A stretch of DNA of 64,000 nt, from NCBI GenBank assembly GCA_013299115.1, contig JAAFKA010000013.1:62001-126000 (forward strand), given 5' to 3'. Numbering within the stretch: position 1 is the stretch's first letter; every line of letters begins with the position of its first letter. Shown here piece by piece: positions 26,612-36,467 of the stretch. The notes under the pieces were generated by a model. That model searched no databases. It saw only the letters and a program-made list of their open reading frames with translations, and had not been told where the DNA came from. The translations under genes were made by a program, and so were the position numbers. Origin of the DNA: Cytophagales bacterium. GTDB taxonomy: Bacteria; Bacteroidota; Bacteroidia; Cytophagales; Thermoflexibacteraceae.

Positions 26612-28741
26612 TTATTTTTTGTTCACATTCACTATCATTTTGTCGTTTTGCATATCAGCCAATACATTCATTGCCTCTTGCAAATAGACATCTTTTTTGA
26701 GATTTTTATAAAACCTGTCGGCTTTTTCTTTGTTTTCAGGCGTGCTGTTGTTGGCAGTTTCGTCTGTTTTCAGAGCAAAAACATTCACTTCGGGAGTATC
26801 TTTTTGGGCTTCCTCCATACGTTTGTTTTCTTCTCTGTCTTCTTTGAGTTCGGCTCGGTAGCTGCTTAGTTTCAAAGAAATAAGACTCTCCTCACGCATT
26901 TTTTTGGCTCTTTCGGCACTTTCGTTAATCCGTTTGAAAACCTCACTTTTCTTAATCCGTTTGTTGCTTTTTTCTACCAACAGACTTACTTGGTCGCCAC
27001 TCAACCATTGTTTTACAGGCAAAGACCTGATTTCGTCCCAAACCATTGGGTTGTCTTGGTCTTTTTCGCCCAAAGGCAAAAAGCTATACACATCATTCAT
27101 TATCACGTCTGGTACTACGCCTTTGAGTTGCGTAGCCCCGCCGTTTACCCTATAAAATTTTTGCATAGTCAAAGTCAAATTGCCCAAAGGTTTCACTTCT
27201 TGGTATTCAGAAGGCAAAAAATTGTCTAAATCCAAAATTTTTTGCACTGTTCCTTTACCAAAAGTGGCAGGGCTACCCATTACAATTCCACGTTTGTAAT
27301 CTTGCACCGCAGCAGCCAAAATTTCGGAAGCTGAAGCACTGAAAGAATTAACCAAAATTACCAAATTGCCGTCATAAATCAGGCGAGGGTCTGTGTCGTC
27401 ATACACCAAAGGCTGTCCATCTCTGCTTTTTACCTGCACTACGGGTCCTTTGTCTATAAACAAACCCATCATATCTATTACATCTCGCAAAGAGCCGCCG
27501 CCATTGTTGCGGAGGTCTAACACCACGCTGTTTATGTTTTCGGCTTGCAATTTTACCAATTCTTTTTTCACGTCTTCGGCACAACTGCGACTGCCTTTGT
27601 TGTTAAAATCTGCATAAAACCCTGGCAGGTTGATGTAGCCCACTTTGTTTTTGTTTTGTTGAGCCTCTATAACCGCAGATTTTGCATATTTTTCTTCCAA
27701 TATTACTACATCACGCACTATTGGAATTTCTACGATGCTGCCATCGGCTTTTTTGGTAGTCAAAATTACTTTTGTTCCTCTTTTGCCACGTATCTGCTGC
27801 ACCACTTTGTCGAGTCGCATATTGGTAACATCTACGGCATCTTTGCCATCTTGTGCCACCTTGATAATGAAGTCGCCAGCTTTGAGTTGTCCTTGTCGCC
27901 AAGAGGCACTACCAGGCAAAATATCTGCTACTCTAATGTTGCCTTCTCTTTCTTGCAAAGTAGCCCCGATGCCCTCAAACTGCCCTGTCATTTCGATGTC
28001 GAAATTTTGCTTGTTCGATGGCGAATAATACGTAGTGTGTGGGTCATAGCCACCTGTAATGGCGTTGATATACACCGACCAACGGTCTGCTCTTTCCAAT
28101 TTATTGAGGTTGTCGAACCATTCTGTATAAGACTTTTCAACTTTTTTGCGGGCTTCAGCCTCCAATACGTCTTGTTTTTTGGGTTTATAACCTGCTGAGT
28201 CTTTGGCTTTTTTCTCCTCACTTTCCAAATTGCTGACCAACATAGCTAAGGTGCTGTATTTTAATCGCAAACGCCACTGCTCTTTGAGGGTTGCATCATT
28301 GGCTGCAAAACTCAATTTTTCGTCATCTCTTTCAAATTTTTCGTCTTGCGTAAAATCAAAAGGCTGTGCCAGTAGTTCTTTGTAAAAACCTGCAACGGTT
28401 TTCACTTTTTGGTTGATAATGTCGTAAGAAGTCGTAAAAAAATCATAACGACCTTCTTTAATTTCATCATCTATTTTGGTGGCAAAAGGTTGCAATTTGG
28501 CAAGGTCTTCTTGGGTAAGAAACTGCTTGTTGTTGTCCAGATTTTTGAGGTACAACTGATAGACCTTTTTCGAGAGGTTGTCGTCTATGTTGCGAGCTTC
28601 GTAATGCCCTGCGGTCAGCCCTTCTGCCAGCACATAGAGCAACACACTATTTTTGTCTTTGCCATCGGGTGGCATATAAGACGTACAAACCGTAAGGGCT
28701 GTGCCTAAGGTGATGTACTTGATAAAATGTATGATTTTCAT
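26612..28741 (-). CDS. prc: Carboxy-terminal processing (tail-specific) protease, S41 family
   Basis: A 709-residue periplasmic serine protease that trims C-terminal ends of substrates, including lipoproteins and cell-wall enzymes. The ATG at 28741 (MKIIHFIKYITLG) is a better start than the TTG at 28747. An N-terminal export signal is followed by a long helical domain (residues about 30-240), a PDZ domain near 245-330 (GIGATLQEREGNIRVADILP, GQLKAGDFIIKV), and the S41 core with LDLRNNGGGSL, the catalytic Ser in NSFSASASEIL and the catalytic Lys in FGKGTVQ. The C-terminal 150 residues are DUF3340-like and charged. Full-length for the Prc/Tsp subtype. Confidence 0.93.
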   Translation of the reverse strand: MKIIHFIKYITLGTALTVCTSYMPPDGKDKNSVLLYVLAEGLTAGHYEARNIDDNLSKKVYQLYLKNLDNNKQFLTQEDLAKLQPFATKIDDEIKEGRYDFFTTSYDIINQKVKTVAGFYKELLAQPFDFTQDEKFERDDEKLSFAANDATLKEQWRLRLKYSTLAMLVSNLESEEKKAKDSAGYKPKKQDVLEAEARKKVEKSYTEWFDNLNKLERADRWSVYINAITGGYDPHTTYYSPSNKQNFDIEMTGQFEGIGATLQEREGNIRVADILPGSASWRQGQLKAGDFIIKVAQDGKDAVDVTNMRLDKVVQQIRGKRGTKVILTTKKADGSIVEIPIVRDVVILEEKYAKSAVIEAQQNKNKVGYINLPGFYADFNNKGSRSCAEDVKKELVKLQAENINSVVLDLRNNGGGSLRDVIDMMGLFIDKGPVVQVKSRDGQPLVYDDTDPRLIYDGNLVILVNSFSASASEILAAAVQDYKRGIVMGSPATFGKGTVQKILDLDNFLPSEYQEVKPLGNLTLTMQKFYRVNGGATQLKGVVPDVIMNDVYSFLPLGEKDQDNPMVWDEIRSLPVKQWLSGDQVSLLVEKSNKRIKKSEVFKRINESAERAKKMREESLISLKLSSYRAELKEDREENKRMEEAQKDTPEVNVFALKTDETANNSTPENKEKADRFYKNLKKDVYLQEAMNVLADMQNDKMIVNVNKK

Positions 28742-28868
28742 AAACAAGAAATGAAGTGATTATAAGTTAGCAATATAAACAAAATGTACGCAAAAAAATT
28801 ATCAATGACTATGAATTAAGATTTTTTAACAGAAAAGTGCAAACGATGAAAGGTAAATAAATAATAGC

Positions 28869-28900
28869 CTCCCTATAAGGTTTTAAAACCTTATAGGGAG
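28869..28900. terminator. Perfect 32-bp palindrome, likely terminator of the PKD gene
   Basis: Arms CTCCCTATAAGGTTTT and its exact complement, no loop bases. It is 20 bases beyond the 3' end of the minus-strand PKD gene (stop at 28920) and upstream of prc. Confidence 0.7.
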
Positions 28901-28919
28901 CTTATACACTCTTTTGCTG

Positions 28920-30698
28920 CTAATCACATTGGTACTCGTATGTATTCACCGCTGTTACACTCCCTGCGGGTGTATTGGAGATGACGGTTGTTTTAGACAA
29001 CATTCGGTTAGGAAAAAACTCCCCTGTGAGGTCTGTTGCGATATTTCCCGCAGCATCTCTACCAATTACCCGAAGTGGTTGGCAATTTTGGTAAGTTGTC
29101 GTGATTTTTGCGGTTACAGCACCTGTACTGTTGAGTTGGTCTTCGTTTTGCGGTTGCCCTTCTGCCGTAAAGTTGCTGTAAATATTTTGACCTGTAAGTT
29201 GGTTGCTTGCATTATAACTCAATGTTTTTACTAATCTGCCCGACCCATCATATTCGTAGGTGCTATAGCTTTGCAAGACGTTGCTACTCAAATTGTTAGT
29301 TCTTGTTCTTTGGCAACCATTGTAAAGATGTTCGGTTACAGAGGTAGTTGCAGGAGCAAAAGGATTTTGTGTAGTCGTTGTAATTTTGGTGTTTCTTGCT
29401 TGACTATCATACTCATAAAGGCTTGTGTTTGTGATACTTACGCCTACCGAAGAAGTCAAAGTTAATTTGCTTACCACCTTTACACCTGCTACTGTGGTGT
29501 ATTCAAATACGCCTGTCGTGGTGCCACCTGCTACCGACAATACTGTTTTGGTGATGTAACATTTGGGCAAATTGCATTTGTTCTCGTCTTGGCAACCTGT
29601 GCCGCCACCTGTGGAGGCTGTGGCTACGGTTACCGTTTGTGTATTGCGTTGCACATTGCCAAAGGCATCACGCACTGTCAAGATTACGGTATAAGAGCCT
29701 GCGGTGTTGAAAGTATAGTTGGCGGAGGCTGTGGTGGCATTGAAACCAATGGGCAACGAACTCCATTCATACGTGCTTGCTCCTGTGCCTGTGTAGATAA
29801 AAGTTATTCTTTCGCCAGCTTTGGGTTGGGTAGGCTCAAAACGGAAAGCAGCCGTTAAGCTACTTGCAGCTACGGTTACAGCCTTCGTAACAGTGGTGTT
29901 GCCACCTGCACCCGAAGCCACTAAGGTAACTTGGTAAGTACCTGCATTGACAAAGGTGTAGGTAGGATTTTGTTGGGTGGAGGCAAAACCTGCGGGAACA
30001 GACGACCACGCAAAAGAAGTGGCATTGGTGGCAGTAGCCGTAAAACTAACCTGTTGCCCTGCGGTGATGGTGGTAGGCGAAAAAGTGAAATCTGCAACAG
30101 GGGCAGAACTTGCCACTGTGATAGTTTTCGTAACCACAATAGGTGTGCTACCCGCAGCCCCTGTGATTCGCAAGGTAATTTGGTAATTTCCTGCATTGGC
30201 AAAGGTGGCAGTTGGGTTTTGTTGCGTAGAACTCAATCCTGCGGGAGATGACGACCATTCAAAACTTACCGCATTTTGGGCGGTGGCGGTGAAAGTAACA
30301 GGTTGTCCTGCCACCACATTGCTTGGGCTGAATGAAAAATCTCCTGCGGGATTCAGTACAGGGCTGCTGACTGTCAAAGTTTTGGTTGCCACTATACTAC
30401 CGCCATCACCTGTAGCTGTTAAACTGACTTGGTAAGTGCCAGCCGTTGTAATTTTGGTTTTCAACGTGGCTGCATTGCCCACCACACCCGCAGGTACAGA
30501 TGCCCACACAAAGGTTTTGGCATTGGTGGTGGTTGCCGTAAAAGTTATCTCGTCATTTGTTGTCGGATTAGAAGGACTGAAAGAAAATTCTGCCGTTGGT
30601 TTGGGGGCAGGAGTTTCGGTTTTAGACCCTCCACAAGAGGCTAACAACAAGAGCATGAACAAGTTAAAGAGGTGAATACTTTTGAATTTGGTTTGCAT
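28920..30698 (-). CDS. PKD-domain lipoprotein with YD-like C-terminal region
   Basis: A 592-residue surface lipoprotein. The lipobox is LLLASC|GG at residues of about 17-22. Four PKD domains of about 85 residues follow, each beginning with a strand such as AEFSFSPSNPTTNDEITF or ADFTFSPTTITAGQQVSF and containing WSS(V/L)P and AGTYQVTL; these are Ig-like spacers common in adhesins. From residue 380 the pattern changes to a Cys followed by YITKT and short YEYD...G repeats, ending YEYQCD. That last part resembles the lipoprotein encoded at 31684-32658. Location on the cell surface is likely. The role, possibly binding to a polymer, is unknown. Confidence 0.82.
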   Translation of the reverse strand: MQTKFKSIHLFNLFMLLLLASCGGSKTETPAPKPTAEFSFSPSNPTTNDEITFTATTTNAKTFVWASVPAGVVGNAATLKTKITTAGTYQVSLTATGDGGSIVATKTLTVSSPVLNPAGDFSFSPSNVVAGQPVTFTATAQNAVSFEWSSSPAGLSSTQQNPTATFANAGNYQITLRITGAAGSTPIVVTKTITVASSAPVADFTFSPTTITAGQQVSFTATATNATSFAWSSVPAGFASTQQNPTYTFVNAGTYQVTLVASGAGGNTTVTKAVTVAASSLTAAFRFEPTQPKAGERITFIYTGTGASTYEWSSLPIGFNATTASANYTFNTAGSYTVILTVRDAFGNVQRNTQTVTVATASTGGGTGCQDENKCNLPKCYITKTVLSVAGGTTTGVFEYTTVAGVKVVSKLTLTSSVGVSITNTSLYEYDSQARNTKITTTTQNPFAPATTSVTEHLYNGCQRTRTNNLSSNVLQSYSTYEYDGSGRLVKTLSYNASNQLTGQNIYSNFTAEGQPQNEDQLNSTGAVTAKITTTYQNCQPLRVIGRDAAGNIATDLTGEFFPNRMLSKTTVISNTPAGSVTAVNTYEYQCD

Positions 30699-30867
30699 GA
30701 TATAAAAAAGTTAAGAATGAATAAATAGATTGTAAATTAATCTTATTCGGATTGATTGTATTTCTTGTTCCTTAAAATTTTATGAAACAATTTAGTTACA
30801 AACATAGTCAAAATGATTAAATAGCAAACTTTAATCCAAACGAATTACGCATAAACAGAACTTTTAT

Positions 30868-31470
30868 ATGTTCGACCTCATTAGACATTACCTCACCCAA
30901 AATGCCTTAGAACTCACAGGAGCTTTGCTTACCTTAGTTTGTGTTTGGCTGAACACCCAAGCCAATAGTTGGGGTTGGGGTGTGGGCATTGCAGCCACTT
31001 GTTGCTATACATGGGTGGCTTTTCAGGGCAAAATATGGGGTTTTTGCGTGTTAAACGTCTTTTTTGCCTTGCTCAGTGCTTATGGTTGGTGGCATTGGCT
31101 CTTTTACCAATCAACCACCGACCCAATCAAACAAACCTTGCCTATTACTTCCTTGCCTTTTCAGTCCCTTAGTTTATTTGTCGCAATAGGTTTTTTGGGT
31201 ACAGTTGGCATTGGTTTATTTTTGCAGTGGGCAGGCGGTGCTTCTCCTTGGCTCGATGCCCCTATTTTTGCGTTTAGTTTGGTTGCCCAATACCTGCTTA
31301 CCCAAAAAAAAGTAGAAAATTGGCTATTTTGGATAGGAATTAATGCCTTAACTGTTGTGCTTTTTGTCTATTTGCAATACTGGGTTAGTGCGGTGCTGTA
31401 TGCTTTGCTTTTTTTGTTGGCAATGAAGGGTTACGCAGATTGGCGAAAAATAATGGAAATAAAAAAATAG
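30868..31470 (+). CDS. pnuC: Nicotinamide mononucleotide / riboside transporter PnuC
   Basis: A 200-residue inner-membrane protein with about seven transmembrane segments that takes up an NAD precursor (nicotinamide riboside in characterised members). Family features are LELTGALLTLVCVWLNTQAN, the WGWGVGIAATC region, and the tryptophan-rich LSAYGWWHWL, followed by a charge-poor C-terminal helix set with VEVW-like NWLFWIGINALTVVLF. I looked for a TPP or NAD riboswitch in the 169 bases upstream and saw none. It is a single gene. Together with nadD and the NAD(P)HX enzyme it gives three NAD-metabolism genes in the window, though unlinked. Confidence 0.88.
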   Translation: MFDLIRHYLTQNALELTGALLTLVCVWLNTQANSWGWGVGIAATCCYTWVAFQGKIWGFCVLNVFFALLSAYGWWHWLFYQSTTDPIKQTLPITSLPFQSLSLFVAIGFLGTVGIGLFLQWAGGASPWLDAPIFAFSLVAQYLLTQKKVENWLFWIGINALTVVLFVYLQYWVSAVLYALLFLLAMKGYADWRKIMEIKK

Positions 31471-31683
31471 AGTTTTCGCAATTTTTCTTTTACTTTGTTG
31501 TTTATATGCGTTAGTTGCTTGTAAAATACCTTTGTTATGCACCACCCCAATATCGACTACTTTTCTAATAGAACAACAAAGGTAGTGTTGAGAAAAAAAG
31601 AAGGATTTTAGGTTGTTTTTTCTTTCTTTTTTCCAAAGTTTTTATTAGTTTGGCGATTGAATTGGAAATTGATTTTATATCCT

Positions 31684-32658
31684 ATGCAAACCTTATTTAA
31701 TTGTTCCTTAATCATATTTTTTTTGGGTTTGGCAGGTTGCTCGTCAGAAGTCCCCAAACCCCAAACACAACTACAACCACCATCGTTAAGATGCTTTGTT
31801 ACTAAGCAAACTAATGATAACGGAAACTATACTGAATATACTTACAACGGAGATTTGTTGATAAAAACCGAATCTAAATCGTCAAGTGATTATGTTTTTT
31901 CTTCAACAGAATATCAATACACTGGTACAAAACGTACCAAAGTTTTGCAATTTGACAACAAAACAGGTGTATCCATTCTTACTTATTTGTTCACTTATGA
32001 GTATGATGGGAATAATCTCGTTAAAACCCAAATCTCAAATTATGACCAAACAGGCAAGTTGACAAGTCAAGGTACTAATATTTATGAATTTGATGCTAAT
32101 GGTAATCTAATAAAAGAACTTTATACGAGTCATTATATAGACCACATACAGGGTCCCCTTATTGCACTCGAAACGATGATTACGTATGAATACAAAGGAA
32201 AATTAGTAATAAGAAAAAATAGGTTTTCTAAAAATAGAACAACAAACCAATTTATTGCATCAAGTTCCAATACATTTGAATACGACGCAAATGGTAATGT
32301 CGTAGAAGATAAGTATTATGATGGGACAGGACAATTTACTTATTCCTACAAGAATACCTATAGCAGTACCAATAAATTACTAAAAGTGATAATTGAATAT
32401 AATGATGGCAGAAGTTTCCTCTTTGCTTTGTATGAGTATGACGAAAAAGATAAACAAGTCTTAGCTATATCTTTTGGCGAAAATGGAAAAAAATATTCTG
32501 AATATCGCACAACTAATCAGTACGGTTCTAATGGCAATATCCTAAAATCTGTGGTAGTGAATAACAACTACTACAACTCAAATACTGGACAGTATGTAAC
32601 TGCTCCGTTCACGAGCATTGTCAACACTTATACTTATGAATACCTGTGCATGAAATAA
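31684..32658 (+). CDS. YD-like repeat lipoprotein
   Basis: A 324-residue lipoprotein from the ATG at 31684; the frame extends upstream to a non-ATG codon. The lipobox is LGLAGC|SS. The mature protein is made of repeats of about 30-40 residues of the form TYEYDxNGNLxK (FTYEYDGNNLVKTQ, YEFDANGNLIKEL, FEYDANGNVVED, YEYDEKDKQVLA), the RHS/YD type of beta-strand turn, ending YEYLCMK. It begins with a Cys segment CFVTKQTN, like CYITKT in the PKD lipoprotein on the other strand. It is a short stand-alone protein, not a full RHS toxin. Function unknown. Confidence 0.78.
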   Translation: MQTLFNCSLIIFFLGLAGCSSEVPKPQTQLQPPSLRCFVTKQTNDNGNYTEYTYNGDLLIKTESKSSSDYVFSSTEYQYTGTKRTKVLQFDNKTGVSILTYLFTYEYDGNNLVKTQISNYDQTGKLTSQGTNIYEFDANGNLIKELYTSHYIDHIQGPLIALETMITYEYKGKLVIRKNRFSKNRTTNQFIASSSNTFEYDANGNVVEDKYYDGTGQFTYSYKNTYSSTNKLLKVIIEYNDGRSFLFALYEYDEKDKQVLAISFGENGKKYSEYRTTNQYGSNGNILKSVVVNNNYYNSNTGQYVTAPFTSIVNTYTYEYLCMK

Positions 32659-32751
32659 ATACTGCGTAAGGAGAAAGTATAATGTTTCGCAGAATGATAT
32701 TTTGGTATTTTTAGGGCTATGAAAAATATCGACGTAATTATACAAAAAAGT

Positions 32752-32793
32752 TATCAAACACTAACAGTTTTCAAAAACAGTTAGTGTTTGATA
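32752..32793. terminator. Bidirectional terminator between convergent genes
   Basis: Arms TATCAAACACTAAC (32752-32765) and its complement (32780-32793) with a 14-base A/T-rich middle. It separates the YD lipoprotein stop (32658) from the stop of the NAD(P)HX gene (32800). Confidence 0.8.
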
Positions 32794-32799
32794 TAATAT

Positions 32800-34332
32800 T
32801 TAAGCCAATTTGGCAAATGCTTTGCCTATGTATTGAGCTATGTCGCCAGCAATAATTCCTTCTTTTGAGTAGTCGGCAGCAGCCAAATCTCCCGCCAGCC
32901 CATGTATATAGACGCCGAGCATACAAGCTTTGTCCGACTCATAGCCTTGTGCCAATAGACCTGTAAGCAAACCTGTTAAGACATCGCCACTACCTGCGGT
33001 TGCCATACCAGAGTTGCCTGTGATGTTTATCCAACAAGAATTATCAGGCAAACAAACAACAGCATGTGCTCCTTTGAGTATCATGCAAATGTCGTACTTG
33101 CGTGTGATGTGTTGCATCGCCACAATCCTATCAAAAGGGTTGATAGCCTTGCCAAACATTCTATCAAATTCTTTGGGGTGTGGAGTCAAAATACTTTTCT
33201 TGGGTATTTGGAACAGGTAATTTCTATTTTCGGCTATGATATTGAGGGCATCGGCATCTATAACCAAAGGTTTATTGGCAGAGGCAAGCACCTTTAAAAC
33301 TGCATTTCTGGTAGCTTCTGCTGTGCCAAGCCCGCAACCAATGCCAATGGATTTGTATTTATCGAGGTCTGGAAAAGTTACTGATATTTTGTCATTGCTT
33401 TCGTCTGCTCTTACTATGGCTTCGGGTACAGCTGTCTGCAATATATCACCGCCACCTTTTGGGGCTTGTACCGTAACCATACCTGCTCCACTGCGGAGGT
33501 AACCTTTGGCTGCTAATACGGCTGCACCCATTTTACCTTCGCTACCTACAATAAGCAAACCATGCCCAAATGTACCTTTATGTCCTCCTCTTGGACGAGG
33601 TTTATAGTTTTTTTTAATTAATTCGTCATCTATGGTGTGAAAATGTGCGTAGGCATCTTTGAGGTAAGTGGGGTGCAATCCTATGTCTATCAACTCCACT
33701 TTGCCCAAATAATCGAGGTTTTCGTCTATGAAGAAAGATACTTTGGGTGAGTGCAAAGCCAGCGTATAATTTGCATAGATAATATGTTTTTGCCCTGCAA
33801 TTTCGTTTCGTTCAGGAAACAAACCCGAAGGAATATCTATCGAAATAACGGGCATTTTTGCCTCATTGATTTTGTCTATGGTTCTGCCTGAAACAGTTTT
33901 GGCGGGTTTATTTAGCCCTATACCAAAAATGGCATCGACACACAAATCGTATTTCCCCAAACTATCGGGAATGTCTTTATCTGCAAATATGTCTGAAAAA
34001 GTAAGTTTTTTATCTGATTTAGTATTCTTTAATTTGTCTAAGGCATAGCCAAATTCAGAGGTAACTTGGGGTGCTGCATAGACTATGTAAATGTGTATGT
34101 CGCAAATCTGGCGGAGATTGTAAGCCACGCAAAGCCCGTCTGCCCCGTTATTGCCTGTGCCACAAAAAAATACTAATTTTTTGTTTTGAAGGTGGTACGG
34201 ATTTCTATTGGAAAGTAGCCAATCACTAATCCCCAACGCAGCCCTTTCCATTAACTTTATAGGCGTGGTAGGCTCGTGTTGAATGGTGTATCGGTCTGCC
34301 TCGTTGAGTTCTGAAGAATAAAGAATTTTCAT
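32800..34332 (-). CDS. nnr: Bifunctional NAD(P)H-hydrate epimerase / ADP-dependent dehydratase
   Basis: A 510-residue cytoplasmic repair enzyme that rescues hydrated NADH and NADPH. The N-terminal half (1 to about 215) is the YjeF_N epimerase with FFCGTGNNGADGLCVAYNL and DAIFGIGLNKP. The C-terminal half is the ribokinase-like dehydratase with GTFGHGLLIVGSEGKMGAAV, PLVIDADALNII, LTPHPKEFDRM and the ATP/ADP site GNSGMATAGSGDVLTGLL. Fusion of both domains is the normal bacterial form. The DUF58 gene starts upstream on the same strand, with 8 bases between them, so they form an operon. Confidence 0.95.
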   Translation of the reverse strand: MKILYSSELNEADRYTIQHEPTTPIKLMERAALGISDWLLSNRNPYHLQNKKLVFFCGTGNNGADGLCVAYNLRQICDIHIYIVYAAPQVTSEFGYALDKLKNTKSDKKLTFSDIFADKDIPDSLGKYDLCVDAIFGIGLNKPAKTVSGRTIDKINEAKMPVISIDIPSGLFPERNEIAGQKHIIYANYTLALHSPKVSFFIDENLDYLGKVELIDIGLHPTYLKDAYAHFHTIDDELIKKNYKPRPRGGHKGTFGHGLLIVGSEGKMGAAVLAAKGYLRSGAGMVTVQAPKGGGDILQTAVPEAIVRADESNDKISVTFPDLDKYKSIGIGCGLGTAEATRNAVLKVLASANKPLVIDADALNIIAENRNYLFQIPKKSILTPHPKEFDRMFGKAINPFDRIVAMQHITRKYDICMILKGAHAVVCLPDNSCWINITGNSGMATAGSGDVLTGLLTGLLAQGYESDKACMLGVYIHGLAGDLAAADYSKEGIIAGDIAQYIGKAFAKLA

Positions 34333-34340
34333 GGTCTTAG

Positions 34341-35675
34341 TTAAATCATGTTACGAGCTTTTAGCTCCAAGTATTTGTTTATGGTATTGACAGTTAGATT
34401 TTCAGGCGTAGTCAAAATAGAATGAATACCATATTTTGCTAACTCCTTGACTATCAACTTCTTTTCGTAAATAAATTTTTGTGCAATGGTTTTAATATAA
34501 ATTTCTTCTGTTGTAACAGATTTTTGTTCCAACAGCTGGTGGATTTCTGTATTCTCAAAGAAAATAACCACCAACAAATGCTGCTTGGCTATGTTTCTGA
34601 AATAAGGGAGTTGCCTTTCCAACGAGGCTAAACTTTCAAAATTGGTGTAAAGCAATACCAAACTTCTTTGTTTTACTTTGGTTCGCAAGTTAGTGAATAA
34701 GGCTTCATAATCCGACTCTTTGTAGGCTGTTTTTTGGTTGTATAGCACTTCCAAAATTTTGCTCATCTGCCCTGCCTGATTGCTGGCGGGCAAACTACTG
34801 TTTACTTTGGTGCTAAACGTAATAATTCCTGCCTTGTCCGATTTTTGAATGGCAATATTGGAAATTACTAAACTTGCATTGATAGCATAATCCAATAAAG
34901 TCATGCCCTCAAACGGCATTTTCATTGCCCTGCCTTTATCTAACACACTATATACTTGTTGCGACTTTTCGTCTTGGTATTGATTGACCATCAACGAATT
35001 TTTGCGTGCCGTTGCCGTCCAATTTAGTAGCCGAATATCATCGCCTTGCACATATTCACGCACTTGGTCGAACTCACGATTTTGTCCTATTTTGCGTATT
35101 TTTTTTACCCCTAATTCTATCAAATGGTTTGAAATGGCGTACAATTCATACTTACGCATTTGCAAATACGAAGGATAAACAGGCACTGTTCTGCCTACTT
35201 CAAACTGAAAACGGCGAGCCACCAGCCCTAAGTTGTGGTGGACAAATACGTTTAAAGCCCCAAAACTGTATTCACCTCTACGCACAGGTCGCAATGTATA
35301 ACGCAATGTTTTTGCTTGGTTAGGCTGCAAAGTTTCGTTAAACAAAAAGTTTCTGTACTGAAACTGAAACGGCGTTTCGTCTATGACTGCAATATTGGCT
35401 ACAAAGTTATAATTATTTTGAATACTAAGCAAAATTTCGTTCTCATCTCCGTTAGATAATTTATCTGCAAAAATTCTTTGTCCTTTGATTTTGCTACCTT
35501 TGTGAGCATACAAAATCAATAAGTCTGCCAAGAACAACAGCACTAAGACCAACAAAAAAATTTTTGCTATACTTTCCAAAAAAGGATTTACAAAACCGAA
35601 AATAAATAAAGCTATGACGGCTGCCAAAGCATAAAAAAAACGGTTTTGCAAGTATAAAGAACGGATAAATTGCAT
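34341..35675 (-). CDS. DUF58 domain membrane protein
   Basis: A 444-residue protein with two N-terminal membrane helices (residues about 12-55), a beta-rich segment, then the DUF58 signature REFDQVREYVQGDDIRLLNW (residues about 200-220) and TARKNSLMVNQYQDEK, followed by a von Willebrand A-like fold (VYSVLDKGRAM, DKAGIITFST). DUF58 proteins usually stand next to a MoxR AAA ATPase and take part in envelope or metal-chaperone complexes; no MoxR gene is adjacent here. It lies 8 bases before the NAD(P)HX gene and is transcribed first. The 263 bases upstream are AT-rich with no gene. Precise role unknown. Confidence 0.85.
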   Translation of the reverse strand: MQFIRSLYLQNRFFYALAAVIALFIFGFVNPFLESIAKIFLLVLVLLFLADLLILYAHKGSKIKGQRIFADKLSNGDENEILLSIQNNYNFVANIAVIDETPFQFQYRNFLFNETLQPNQAKTLRYTLRPVRRGEYSFGALNVFVHHNLGLVARRFQFEVGRTVPVYPSYLQMRKYELYAISNHLIELGVKKIRKIGQNREFDQVREYVQGDDIRLLNWTATARKNSLMVNQYQDEKSQQVYSVLDKGRAMKMPFEGMTLLDYAINASLVISNIAIQKSDKAGIITFSTKVNSSLPASNQAGQMSKILEVLYNQKTAYKESDYEALFTNLRTKVKQRSLVLLYTNFESLASLERQLPYFRNIAKQHLLVVIFFENTEIHQLLEQKSVTTEEIYIKTIAQKFIYEKKLIVKELAKYGIHSILTTPENLTVNTINKYLELKARNMI

Positions 35676-35938
35676 TGAATAGCTTAACTTATTGACAATT
35701 TATAAAGATTTACGAATTTATTAGCAAACTATGTTATAAATTTAGAAAATATTGCGTAAATTAAAGTCCTTTTTCGAGTTTAGCAAATATTTTTTGTCTA
35801 TACAGAAAAAAAATTGAAAAAAGTAGCAGCATTTTTGCCAAAATATAAAACAATAACCTCACAAAGGTTTAAAATATTTGTGGGGTTTGGAAAAATATTT
35901 TTGCAAACAAGTTTAAAAAGTCTAAATCATCAAAATAA

Positions 35939-36445
35939 ATGATAAATACCCTCACCATTCGCACTGTTATCAATGTCTATGACCATGCTAACGAGTTGCC
36001 CGCCGATGAGCAAGAGCTATTGGTAAAAGCCAAAGCTGCTTGTGCAAGTGCGTATGCACCCTATTCGGGTTTTCACGTAGGGGCAGCTATTTTGCTTGAC
36101 GATGGCACGATTGTAACAGGGAGCAACCAAGAAAATCTGGCTTATCCTTCGGGTTTATGTGCCGAAAGAACAGCCATTTATTACACAGGGGCAAATTATG
36201 CGGGTCGTATCATCAAAAAAATTGCGGTGGCTGCCTACAAACCTGCGGCGGCTCAATTTATGCCCGCCAATCCTTGTGGGGCTTGCCGCCAAGCTATGGT
36301 GGAGTATGAAAACAAGCAAGAACAGCAAATCAAAATCATTTTGGCGGGCGAAAATGACAAGATTTATGTAGCCGACTCCATAGAAGCCTTGCTGCCTTTG
36401 CAGTTTAAAGCAAAACATTTGGGGATAGTAAATAGCCCGCAGTAA
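35939..36445 (+). CDS. cdd: Cytidine deaminase
   Basis: A 168-residue zinc enzyme of pyrimidine salvage that turns cytidine and deoxycytidine into uridine forms. The catalytic motifs are GLCAERTAIYY (zinc Cys and catalytic Glu) and NPCGACRQAMVEY (two zinc Cys). The substrate strand AYAPYSGFHVGAAI and the SNQENLAYPSG segment are typical of the small homotetrameric type. About 25 extra N-terminal residues precede the usual start. A TATTTTTG at 35896-35903 could be the -7 element. The TPR protein follows 22 bases later on the same strand. Confidence 0.95.
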   Translation: MINTLTIRTVINVYDHANELPADEQELLVKAKAACASAYAPYSGFHVGAAILLDDGTIVTGSNQENLAYPSGLCAERTAIYYTGANYAGRIIKKIAVAAYKPAAAQFMPANPCGACRQAMVEYENKQEQQIKIILAGENDKIYVADSIEALLPLQFKAKHLGIVNSPQ

Positions 36446-36467
36446 AGTACCAAAGATAAAAATAACT

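Noticed and set aside
30699-30867. Riboswitch before pnuC (TPP or NAD type)
   Set aside because: No conserved core or paired helices that I could recognise; AT-rich leader only.
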